From: M55B112 sp040903745
GTDB taxonomy: Bacteria > Bacteroidota > Bacteroidia > Bacteroidales > GCA-2748055
Direction: 5' to 3'
DNA length: 5,789 bases
Assembly (NCBI GenBank): GCA_040903745.1
Contig: JBBDUV010000065.1
Coordinates: 1-5,789, forward strand
The notes below the pieces were generated by a model. It was not told where the DNA came from, did no database searches, and was given only the letters and a program-made list of their open reading frames with translations. The position numbers were made by a program, and so were the translations under genes. Positions 1 to 5,457 of the stretch are shown here, piece after piece; the stretch's first letter is position 1, and each line of letters opens with the position of its first letter.

Positions 1-339
1 AATTGCCGAAATATCCCTGCTCCAGATCTCCGGCAGAATTATGGAATACATGTAAATAGAAGCTAATCAGGATTAAAAGTCATTGTTCTTAATAATTTTT
101 TATAATTCTATTCTATGGGAATAGGGTTCCCGGTTTCGTTCAACAAAAGCTCATATTTGGCTATCGCCAAAAACGATGCTTAATTGTTAGCACTTCGCCC
201 TTCTTTTCTGTCGTGTTTGTTTGTTATTATTTCGTGTCTGACGTGGTGCGTTGGCTTGGTGGCTCTTTTGGATTTTTTTAGCGTTGGACTGTGCGTTGAA
301 AAAAAATACAAATGTGCCACCAAAAGCGTTGGCTATCCT
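1..339. other. Non-coding stretch left of the porin gene
   Basis: No convincing gene is seen. Bases 1-55 can be read on the plus strand as the last 17 codons of a protein ending in TAA at 53-55, but other frames are open too, so this is not called. The rest holds a short perfect stem at 108-124 (CTATTC/GAATAG), a perfect 6-bp stem at 156-171 (TTTGGC-TATC-GCCAAA), and a G/T-rich plus strand from about 185 leading into a hairpin element at 246-337. None of the stems has the T-tract expected of an intrinsic terminator for the leftward porin operon. Confidence 0.6.
246..337 (+). repeat. Hairpin repeat element, copy 1
   Basis: A 92-base non-coding element bounded by GTGCGTTGG on the left and AAGCGTTGGCTATC on the right. 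Inside is an imperfect inverted repeat: arm 256-279 pairs with arm 300-323 at 21 of 24 positions. The outer 8 bp are perfect (TTGGTGGC/GCCACCAA), and a T7/A7 stretch closes a 20-base loop. A second copy with matching ends lies at 4004-4092 on the same strand. It begins a few bases after the porin stop codon, so it would also lie in the 3' end of the porin operon transcript. It has no ORF and no rho-independent terminator signature. It could be a dispersed repeat of REP/BIME type or a remnant of a small non-autonomous mobile element. Confidence 0.6.
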
Positions 340-1563
340 CTAAAAGTACGATGAAATTCCGAAACTAAAACCCGCTGTTTTTGCAGGGTCATTTCCGATA
401 AAATCTTTTTGTCTTTGGATGCGGTAATTTAATCTAAAAACGGTTTGTGGTAAAGGTCTAAAACTAATGGCTGGCATTATGCTCCACAGTTCGTCTCCAA
501 TGTTATCTCCTGTCTCTTGAAAAGTCCCAACGTTCCAATCTACGTATTCCAATCTGCACGCTATGTTTAAACTTGCATTTTCCCAACCGAACATTTTTCG
601 CTTTAAAACAGGTTGCACAATATCTAAAAATCCGCCTTGTTGTCTGTTGCCATATTGTTGTGAGTAGTTTGCAGGTACATCTACATTTAACCAAGCCCAT
701 TCGCCTGTTATAAATGTGTTTATTTTAGGTAATGTAGTATTGTAATCAATAGCAAAAACATTTAATCGTCTTTTTTCATCCAACACAATTCCGTCATCAT
801 CAAATGTATTGTAAATGCCCCCCATATACGATAAGCCAAATTCGCCAATTTTAGAATGTCTAACAGCTATCTTTGCGGTTGTAAGTGGTGTTCCGCTGGC
901 ACTTTCCTCAAATCGTTCGGCATTGTCTTTGGATGCTGGTAGAAAGGTTTTATTTTCTGGATTATCAATAATAGAATTGTCAAAACCACCCGAAAGGTAG
1001 GCTTCATAACCAAACATCCAATCGCCTTTATAAGTCTTACCAAATATTCCAAAACCTGCATTGCTCCAGGTAGCAGGAAGCATTTGTGTGGCTGGAATTG
1101 GTCGGTCGGTAAATTCCCACTTTGGGCCATCGTGATTCTGGTTGAAGGCTCCAATGGGATTCATTATGATTCCACCTCTCAAATTTAATAACGGATGAAA
1201 CTCTACATCTAATGATGCAAATTCTATGGCTATTTCTTTACCACCTTCCTCAAATTCTATTTCACTCAAAAATTTGAGTTTTTTGCCGATTGAAGATGAA
1301 ACAAACAAAGTCATTCTTCTCATCTGAAATTGGTGTCCTTCCGATACGCCATCTGTTCCTAAATGTTGCCAATTTACTTCGGCATAGCCTCCCACAGAAA
1401 CAGGCGCTTTGCCATAGGTCAGAAACGGACGGTTATATACCGCATCCATATTGAGTTGTTGTTTTAAGGTGTCAATTGGCGTTCTTTTAAATAGCGTTGA
1501 GTCCACTTGCGATTGTGCGGTAATGGATAGCAACAGTAGGGAAATAGTAATTAACTGCTTCAT
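340..1563 (-). CDS. OprO/OprP-like outer-membrane porin
   Basis: A 407-residue outer-membrane beta-barrel protein resembling the phosphate-selective porin O/P family. Residues 1-19 look like a signal peptide (MKQLITISLLLLSITAQSQ) with a cleavable AQS-Q end. The mature part has alternating polar/aromatic strands, a family-like GGYAEVNWQ start near residue 58, QMRRMTLFV near 80-88, and a conserved-looking middle stretch NPIGAFNQNHDGPKWEF (135-151). The chain ends in aromatic Phe, as expected for BAM-dependent insertion. The ATG overlaps the TGA of the upstream Rieske gene (ATGA, 1560-1563), so translation is probably coupled. It is the last gene of the three-gene operon. 'Phosphate-selective' is only a family name: the solute is not predictable, and the metal-regulator context suggests a metal complex or another small solute. 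Stop is TAG at 340-342. Confidence 0.85.
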   Translation of the reverse strand: MKQLITISLLLLSITAQSQVDSTLFKRTPIDTLKQQLNMDAVYNRPFLTYGKAPVSVGGYAEVNWQHLGTDGVSEGHQFQMRRMTLFVSSSIGKKLKFLSEIEFEEGGKEIAIEFASLDVEFHPLLNLRGGIIMNPIGAFNQNHDGPKWEFTDRPIPATQMLPATWSNAGFGIFGKTYKGDWMFGYEAYLSGGFDNSIIDNPENKTFLPASKDNAERFEESASGTPLTTAKIAVRHSKIGEFGLSYMGGIYNTFDDDGIVLDEKRRLNVFAIDYNTTLPKINTFITGEWAWLNVDVPANYSQQYGNRQQGGFLDIVQPVLKRKMFGWENASLNIACRLEYVDWNVGTFQETGDNIGDELWSIMPAISFRPLPQTVFRLNYRIQRQKDFIGNDPAKTAGFSFGISSYF

Positions 1564-1994
1564 ACTTTTTTTAATGAGATTAATAAATTTTGATTTTCTA
1601 TTACAACTGGAAAAGACCGCAATGGCTCGGTTGCAGGTCCATTGGTTGCAATGCCTTTGTTGTTAAATTCGCTTCCGTGAGCTGAACAAACTAACTTATC
1701 ACCATAGGCATTGAGTTCGTTCCCTTGGTGGGTACATTGAATATATAAAGCAGTATATTCTGTTTCTGAAAAGCGAAATACATACACAGGAAATTGCAGA
1801 TTAGGGTTCCTTACAATCACATAGTTCAAGTATTTCTCATTCTTTATAAAATCAGTTTTTGGAAAGATTAAATTTTCTCCTGATAAAGTGGCTGAAATAC
1901 TTTTTGTGGAAACACAACTTTGAAGCAATGTTCCAAAAGCAGTAGCACCCAAACAGGCATATCCACAAGTTTTGATGAATTTTTTTCTGTCCAT
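1560..1994 (-). CDS. Small exported Rieske 2Fe-2S protein
   Basis: A 144-residue Rieske-type iron-sulfur protein. Both cluster-binding boxes are intact: C87-T-H89-Q-G and C103-S-A-H106-G-S, giving the two Cys and two His ligands of a [2Fe-2S] centre. No catalytic domain of a ring-hydroxylating oxygenase is present, so it should act as a one-electron carrier. The N-terminus (MDRKKFIKTCGYACLGATAF, then GTLLQSC) looks like an export signal. LLQSC at Cys27 could be a lipobox, although Gln at -2 is not ideal. A cytochrome bc1-type transmembrane anchor plus hinge is not evident. The start lies 1 base after the cytochrome gene stop, and the stop overlaps the porin start. The arrangement suggests electron exchange with the di-heme protein; the direction is unknown. 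The assignment to the Rieske fold is secure, the role is inferred. Confidence 0.92.
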   Translation of the reverse strand: MDRKKFIKTCGYACLGATAFGTLLQSCVSTKSISATLSGENLIFPKTDFIKNEKYLNYVIVRNPNLQFPVYVFRFSETEYTALYIQCTHQGNELNAYGDKLVCSAHGSEFNNKGIATNGPATEPLRSFPVVIENQNLLISLKKV

Positions 1995-1995
1995 T

Positions 1996-3195
1996 TTATA
2001 ACGATTCTAAGAATTTAATTAAATCCTCTTTTTCAGATTGACTAAGACTTTGATATTGATTTTTACTGTTTGTAGCTTCACCACCGTGCATCAAAATAGC
2101 TTCTTCAATGCTTTTTGCTCGTCCATCGTGCAGTAGAAAATACTGACCACCTTGTGATGCTGGCGAAAGTCCAAGCCCCCAAAGTGGAGGTGTACGCCAT
2201 TCGGAGGTTAAGGCACTACCTTCTGTATAGCCGTCATCCAAACCTGCACCCATATCGTGTAGCAAAAGGTCGGTGTAGGGATTGAATGTTTTATACGAAA
2301 GCGCTTCAATTGGCGAATAACCTGTTGTAAGCTCGGGTTTATGACAAGATGCACAATTTATTTGCGAAAAAAGTGCTTTACCATGATTTATTCGTGCATT
2401 GTCTTTATCTCTTTGAATAGGTGCTTTTAGAGTCTCAAGGTAAGCCACAACATCTCTTACAGTTTTGTCAGATACTTCGGGGTCGATAGTAAGACCACTA
2501 TACACATCAACAGGTTCAAAAGTAGAGGTAATACCCATATCTTGATTATAAGCGGTAACCGTTTGGTGCAATAAATCATAAGCAGCAGCTTTTTTCCCAA
2601 AGCGATGAATGTATTTTCCATTTTGTGTAATGGCATCATTCGCAGGAATAAGGTAGTCGGCAAGCTCTATCCAATTCGGCACACCTGAAATACCGTCATT
2701 GTCGGCATCCATAGGGTCTGCCATTGCTAAAATGTCTGCATCGGTTAGGTATTGTAAAAACCCAAGTCCTGTGATGGCAGGTGGAGTAAATTTTGAAAAG
2801 GTAGCACCATTTGGGATAGTTTCGGGCGTATATCCTGGTAAGGCTCTGTTTTGCAATTGAGGACCTCCCAAATGCAGAAATTGATTGCCTGTTGCGTCAG
2901 TTTGCCCAAAACGTGTTAGTGTAGAAAAAGGCGTTCCTTTTCCATCTCCTGCGTGGCAACTTGCACAATTATTGGTTACGAAAATTGGTCCCAATCCCGT
3001 TGAAGAAGTAAATATTTCATCATTAAAGGCAATATCTCCTCTCAAAAATTGAGCATTCTGTGCAGTTGTCAAACCTTCTACAGGGCCGTCAAGAATTTCT
3101 TCTTCAAGCGGTGCTATCGGCTCAAACTTTTCGCAGGCAACCAATAGGGTGACTACTGCAAATCCGATAATTGAAATCTTATTTTTTGACATCAT
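1996..3195 (-). CDS. Di-heme c-type oxidoreductase lipoprotein (DUF1111/DHOR family)
   Basis: A 399-residue di-heme cytochrome of the DHOR ('di-heme oxidoreductase, putative peroxidase', DUF1111) family, distantly related to MauG/CcpA. A lipoprotein signal ends in LLVAC with Cys21 as the lipidation site. Two heme c motifs are present: C77-A-S-C80-H81 followed by AGDGKG, and C281-A-S-C284-H285. Other family hallmarks are an acidic DADNDGISG loop (163-171, possible calcium site), HDMGAGL (313-319), EWRTPPLWGLG (332-342) and LHDGRAKSIEEAILMHGG near 355-372. Length is close to other Bacteroidota members. It leads the operon, 1 base before the Rieske gene. ATGATG gives two possible starts (3195 or 3192); the first is used. 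Family members have been called thiol oxidoreductases and often sit beside imelysin/iron-uptake genes, but no imelysin is visible here. The substrate (peroxide, thiol, metal) is unresolved. Confidence 0.93.
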   Translation of the reverse strand: MMSKNKISIIGFAVVTLLVACEKFEPIAPLEEEILDGPVEGLTTAQNAQFLRGDIAFNDEIFTSSTGLGPIFVTNNCASCHAGDGKGTPFSTLTRFGQTDATGNQFLHLGGPQLQNRALPGYTPETIPNGATFSKFTPPAITGLGFLQYLTDADILAMADPMDADNDGISGVPNWIELADYLIPANDAITQNGKYIHRFGKKAAAYDLLHQTVTAYNQDMGITSTFEPVDVYSGLTIDPEVSDKTVRDVVAYLETLKAPIQRDKDNARINHGKALFSQINCASCHKPELTTGYSPIEALSYKTFNPYTDLLLHDMGAGLDDGYTEGSALTSEWRTPPLWGLGLSPASQGGQYFLLHDGRAKSIEEAILMHGGEATNSKNQYQSLSQSEKEDLIKFLESL

Positions 3196-3222
3196 ACTTT
3201 GAATTTTTTACTGTTAGAAGTG

Positions 3223-3230
3223 CAAAGATA
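3223..3230 (-). promoter_or_regulatory. Promoter -7 element for the cytochrome-Rieske-porin operon
   Basis: Read leftward, the bases are TATCTTTG, a perfect match to the Bacteroidota -7 consensus TAnnTTTG. It sits 27 bases before the first ATG. A -33 element is only weakly visible (TTTTAG around 3249-3254). The predicted operator lies 6 bases upstream, within the promoter spacer, so a bound repressor would block RNA polymerase. Confidence 0.6.
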
Positions 3231-3236
3231 ATAAAG

Positions 3237-3250
3237 TTAGGTAAATCTAA
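3237..3250. promoter_or_regulatory. Candidate DtxR/MntR-family operator
   Basis: TTAGGTAAATCTAA pairs with its own reverse complement at 5 of 7 positions and keeps the TTAG...CTAA ends of known DtxR/IdeR boxes (TTAGGTTAGCCTAACCTAA type). It lies in the short spacer between the divergent DtxR-family gene and the cytochrome operon, between their -7 elements. It covers the -33/spacer region of both promoters, so one site could repress both directions. The match is by eye; binding is inferred. Confidence 0.55.
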
Positions 3251-3263
3251 AAGTTATTTTTTA

Positions 3264-3271
3264 TATCTTCG
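3264..3271 (+). promoter_or_regulatory. Promoter -7 element for the metalloregulator gene
   Basis: TATCTTCG differs from TAnnTTTG at one base and mirrors the TATCTTTG of the opposite promoter. It lies 16 bases before the ATG, implying a very short A-rich leader. The -33 region (about 3243-3245) falls inside the predicted operator, consistent with autorepression. Confidence 0.4.
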
Positions 3272-3287
3272 TAAAAAAAAATTAAGT

Positions 3288-3944
3288 ATGCCTTCACAAG
3301 CAAAGGAAAATTATCTAAAAGCACTGTATCATCTGCATACACAAAATGCAGAAATATCCTTATCAGAATTGGGGGCTAACTTGGGCGTGAGTAAACCTAC
3401 TGCGAATGATATGATAAAAAAATTACACAAGGAAGGTTGGGTAAAATATGAAAGATATAGACCCATATACTTAACCCAAAAAGGCATTTTTAAAGCCGCT
3501 TTGGTTATTAGAAAGCATAGACTTTCTGAAATGTTTTTAACCCAAATAATGGGCTTTGGCTGGGAGGAAGTACACGATATTGCAGAGGATTTAGAGCATA
3601 TTAATTCCGAAATGTTCTTTGACAGAATGGATGAGTTATTGGGTTTTCCCAATGTTGACCCTCACGGCTCATCCATACCGAATAAGAATGGAGAAGTCGT
3701 TAAAGTCAACTATAAGTCATTTGCGGATTTTAATGAAGGCTCGACCGTAGTCGTAAAAGCATTAAGAGATAGTTCAACTGAGTTTATTCAGTATTTGAAT
3801 AAAAAAGAAATTCGTTTGGGAACAAAAATAGTCATTAATCAAGTAGAACCATTTGATAAAAGTCTTATAGTGTCCTATGAAAATTTTTCTTTTCAAACAT
3901 TAAGTTCATCCGTTTATAAAAGGCTTTTGGTTTCGGAGGTGTAG
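3288..3944 (+). CDS. DtxR/MntR-family metal-dependent transcriptional repressor
   Basis: A 218-residue metalloregulator. Residues 1-60 form the winged helix, with the recognition helix-turn-helix around SLSELGANLGVSKPTANDM (24-42). Residues 70-130 are the metal-binding/dimerization domain. Candidate ligands by alignment are H77, E81, H96, E100, E103 and H104. The E100-D-L-E103-H104 triad has Glu where DtxR has Cys102, as in MntR. The N-terminal ligand position (MntR Asp8, DtxR Met10) is Asn8. Residues about 143-216 form a FeoA/SH3-like C-terminal domain, as in full-length DtxR-type proteins and unlike short MntR. The frame is open upstream to 3171, but ATG 3288 is chosen because family homology starts there (ENYLKALYHL) and the longer form would run antisense into the cytochrome gene. 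It probably represses the divergent operon and itself when Fe(II) or Mn(II) is plentiful. The metal cannot be decided from sequence. Confidence 0.95.
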   Translation: MPSQAKENYLKALYHLHTQNAEISLSELGANLGVSKPTANDMIKKLHKEGWVKYERYRPIYLTQKGIFKAALVIRKHRLSEMFLTQIMGFGWEEVHDIAEDLEHINSEMFFDRMDELLGFPNVDPHGSSIPNKNGEVVKVNYKSFADFNEGSTVVVKALRDSSTEFIQYLNKKEIRLGTKIVINQVEPFDKSLIVSYENFSFQTLSSSVYKRLLVSEV

Positions 3945-4003
3945 TTTTTAACATTGGCTCCAAAATGGCACTGCTTACTGGTTAGGGTGGTGGGTGGGAT
4001 TGA

Positions 4004-4092
4004 GTGCGGTTGGGCAAAATTAAATGTGGTGTTTTTGGGTCGGCTCGTGTGGTGGCAAAACACCTCTTTTAATTTTGCGAAGCGTTGGCATC
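4004..4092 (+). repeat. Hairpin repeat element, copy 2
   Basis: An 89-base relative of the element at 246-337, in the same orientation. Left end GTGCGGTTGG (4004-4013), right end GAAGCGTTGGCATC (4079-4092). Between them, arm 4014-4035 (starts GCAAAATTAAA, ends GGTGTTTT) pairs with arm 4057-4078 at 20 of 22 positions around a 21-base loop. The ends match copy 1 closely and the loops match at about 10 of 16 aligned bases, but the arms are largely different sequences that remain self-complementary. It lies 59 bases after the regulator stop. Confidence 0.6.
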
Positions 4093-4160
4093 TGGTCTTT
4101 CATTTTTCTGTTCGTTTATTGTCGGTTGTGTCGTCTTTTAGGGTGAGTGCTAACGTGTCG

Positions 4161-4275
4161 CAGCTAAGAAACGTGGGGCTTTTCGAAGTGCTTTCCTGTC
4201 CGCCCGTGACAAAGGTAGCCACGAAGAACCAACCTTGCGGAAACCACTGACCGCCCCATGTTTTCTTAGGTGCTG
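4161..4275. repeat. Long nested inverted repeat
   Basis: Three concentric pairings are visible. The outer arm 4161-4179 (CAGC then TAAGAAACGTGGGGC) pairs with 4253-4275 (GCCCCATGTTTTCTTA then GGTGCTG) with a small bulge. The middle arm 4187-4196 (AGTGCTTTCC) pairs with 4239-4248 (GGAAACCACT), 9 of 10. The inner arm 4212-4216 (AAGGT) pairs with 4232-4236 (ACCTT). Folded, this gives a stem of about 115 bases. AAC at 4152-4154 and GTT at 4275-4277 flank it, vaguely like integron attC ends, but the remaining core-site bases do not fit. It could be a dispersed repeat, a structured RNA or a 3' end stabilizer; no function is assigned. Confidence 0.6.
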
Positions 4276-4345
4276 TTGTGCGGTCGTACTTCTTTTTCGT
4301 CCGTTTGTCAACGTTGGCAAAGACATTGTTTCATTTAGTGCTTGT

Positions 4346-4849
4346 TTACATTTTTACCTTGGTCTCTTTTAACCCATTTTCAATCAACCATTCATAAAGT
4401 CCTTTTGATGCCTCGCCACCTATTTTTGCGTGATGTAGCATCGTAAAGCCGTGCGGCCCTTTGGCGTGGATTAATTTGGGATAGGCTTTCAATGTGGGTT
4501 TGACCAAATTAAATTGCCCGAGCATCGTCAGGACAAACAGATTGACCCGGGCACCTTTTTCAATGAGATAGTTTGCAATTTCCTTGTTGCCCACGTGCCC
4601 AGCGCCTTCAATGGCTTCTTCAAAATCGCCATTGCCCCAGTCGTGCCGGGCATAAATAAGGTTTGGGATTTCTTCCAACATCGCTTTTACCTTTTCCAAA
4701 TCGTTGTGCCCGGCTTTTACAAACTCTTCTACGGTTGCCAATGGAATGGGATCGGTAATCATTGAATTTTTCAGCGCAAATACCGGCAATGCAAACATTC
4801 CGGACAAACCGATAATTCCCGATTGGATAAATTGTTTTCTGTCCATCAT
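4346..4849 (-). CDS. Exported ankyrin-repeat protein
   Basis: A 167-residue protein with an N-terminal export-type signal (MMDRKQFIQSGIIGLSGMFA, then LPVFA) followed by about four ankyrin-like repeats: roughly 39-70, 73-102 (GHVGNKEIANYLIEKGARVN is the clearest), 103-130, and 133-162 with a GFTMLHHAKIGG start and a WLIENG helix. Ankyrin repeats are protein-binding scaffolds and carry no active site. The signal suggests a periplasmic location. Two adjacent ATGs (4849, 4846) are possible; the Asp-Arg-Lys start after the second resembles the Rieske protein leader. The gene starts 5 bases after the lipoprotein stop, so the two are almost surely co-transcribed. There is no clear Shine-Dalgarno sequence. 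Partner and function are unknown. Confidence 0.85.
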   Translation of the reverse strand: MMDRKQFIQSGIIGLSGMFALPVFALKNSMITDPIPLATVEEFVKAGHNDLEKVKAMLEEIPNLIYARHDWGNGDFEEAIEGAGHVGNKEIANYLIEKGARVNLFVLTMLGQFNLVKPTLKAYPKLIHAKGPHGFTMLHHAKIGGEASKGLYEWLIENGLKETKVKM

Positions 4850-4854
4850 TTTTA

Positions 4855-5457
4855 TTATTTCTGTTCGTTATACTTCTTCAATAATGCTTTCCACCGTTTT
4901 GCATTATGCCGCGAGGGAATGAGTTTTTCATTGGAATAGAGTTCCCTTATTTCAGTGGAATCATTCTCTTTTGCCCATTCCGCCACGGGTTTTATATGTT
5001 CCGAGGTGGTGGTGTTTTCTTCCGGTATCCAATAAATCAATACTTCTTTTATTTTGTCGTCTTCGTTAAGCCAGTAGGTTTGCAGCGTTTTGGTTGGCCC
5101 TTTGCCCAACAAGCGGTAAAAGTCGTTGTTTTCATAAAAATAGCCTTTTATAGTGTGTTCTGTTTCGTTATACCACAAGCTGTCGTAACTTGCGGTGGCG
5201 TCCATTTCCTCGTCCCATTCGGCCCACATTCCGGTGGAGCCGGTGCCCTTTATGTTGAGTATGGGATTTCCTTTTTTGTCGTCAAACCACACTTTTACAG
5301 TGTCGGTGGTGTAGTTCCACTTCTTTTCCGGGTGGTTTTGGACGGCTTTGTAATATTCGGTAAACATTGCCAGCTTGTCGTTATGATTGCTGTTCTTGCA
5401 GGCTGTAAAACCACCCGCTGCAATAAGTAAGACAGTGTATTTGAGTATTGCTTTCAT
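4855..5457 (-). CDS. Predicted lipoprotein of unknown function, possibly NTF2-like
   Basis: A 200-residue protein with a lipoprotein signal (MKAILKYTVLLIAAGGFTAC, Cys20 lipidated). The mature part is rich in Trp, Tyr, Asp, Glu and Lys. An early helix (MFTEYYKAV, 31-39) is followed by several strand-like segments (WNYTTDTVKVWF, GYFYENNDFYRLLG, TLQTYWLNEDDKIKEVLIYW) and a basic C-terminal helix. This helix-then-curved-sheet pattern is reminiscent of NTF2/SnoaL-like folds, but no catalytic motif is recognised and the fold is a guess. It heads the operon with the ankyrin gene. An AGGA (complement of 5463-5466) stands 5 bases before ATG, one of the few Shine-Dalgarno-like sites in the window. GC content is visibly higher than in the metal operon. 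Confidence 0.88.
   Translation of the reverse strand: MKAILKYTVLLIAAGGFTACKNSNHNDKLAMFTEYYKAVQNHPEKKWNYTTDTVKVWFDDKKGNPILNIKGTGSTGMWAEWDEEMDATASYDSLWYNETEHTIKGYFYENNDFYRLLGKGPTKTLQTYWLNEDDKIKEVLIYWIPEENTTTSEHIKPVAEWAKENDSTEIRELYSNEKLIPSRHNAKRWKALLKKYNEQK

Larger units (their letters stand above)
3945..4345. other. Non-coding stretch between convergent genes
   Basis: About 400 bases separate the stop codons of the rightward regulator and the leftward ankyrin gene. It holds a G-rich tract (3980-3998), hairpin element copy 2 (4004-4092), a G/T-rich run with GTGCTAAC at 4147-4154, a long nested inverted repeat (4161-4275) and a near-palindrome (4306-4319). The plus-strand frame open at 3954-4250 encodes a Trp/Cys/Val-rich chain with no protein-like character and is not called. 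No clear stem-plus-T-tract terminator serves either flanking gene. Confidence 0.7.

Noticed and set aside
1..66. Possible 3' end of a plus-strand gene (17 codons to TAA at 53-55), or a leftward start at 51
   Set aside because: More than one frame is open over this short edge stretch and none is recognisable.
108..171. Intrinsic terminators for the porin operon
   Set aside because: The stems at 108-124 and 156-171 are short and are not followed by a T-tract on the leftward strand.
340..1563. Naming the porin oprP or oprO
   Set aside because: The match is at family level only; specificity for phosphate or polyphosphate cannot be inferred and the regulator points to metals.
3171..3287. Upstream extension of the metalloregulator by 39 residues
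   Set aside because: It would cross the promoter and operator region and overlap the divergent cytochrome start; the family N-terminus begins at ATG 3288.
3954..4250. Plus-strand open frame of 98 codons in the 3945-4345 gap
   Set aside because: The product is Trp/Cys/Val-rich with no domain character, the frame spans the hairpin repeats, and the DNA there is G/T-biased, which removes stop codons by composition.
4152..4277. Integron attC site
   Set aside because: Only the AAC/GTT triplets fit. The RYYYAAC and GTTRRRY core sites are not met, and no integrase gene or cassette array is visible.
4906..5430. Plus-strand open frame of 174 codons opposite the lipoprotein gene
   Set aside because: It is antisense to a gene with a clear lipoprotein signal, and its Phe/Val/Gly-rich product is what the complement of a charged coding sequence yields.
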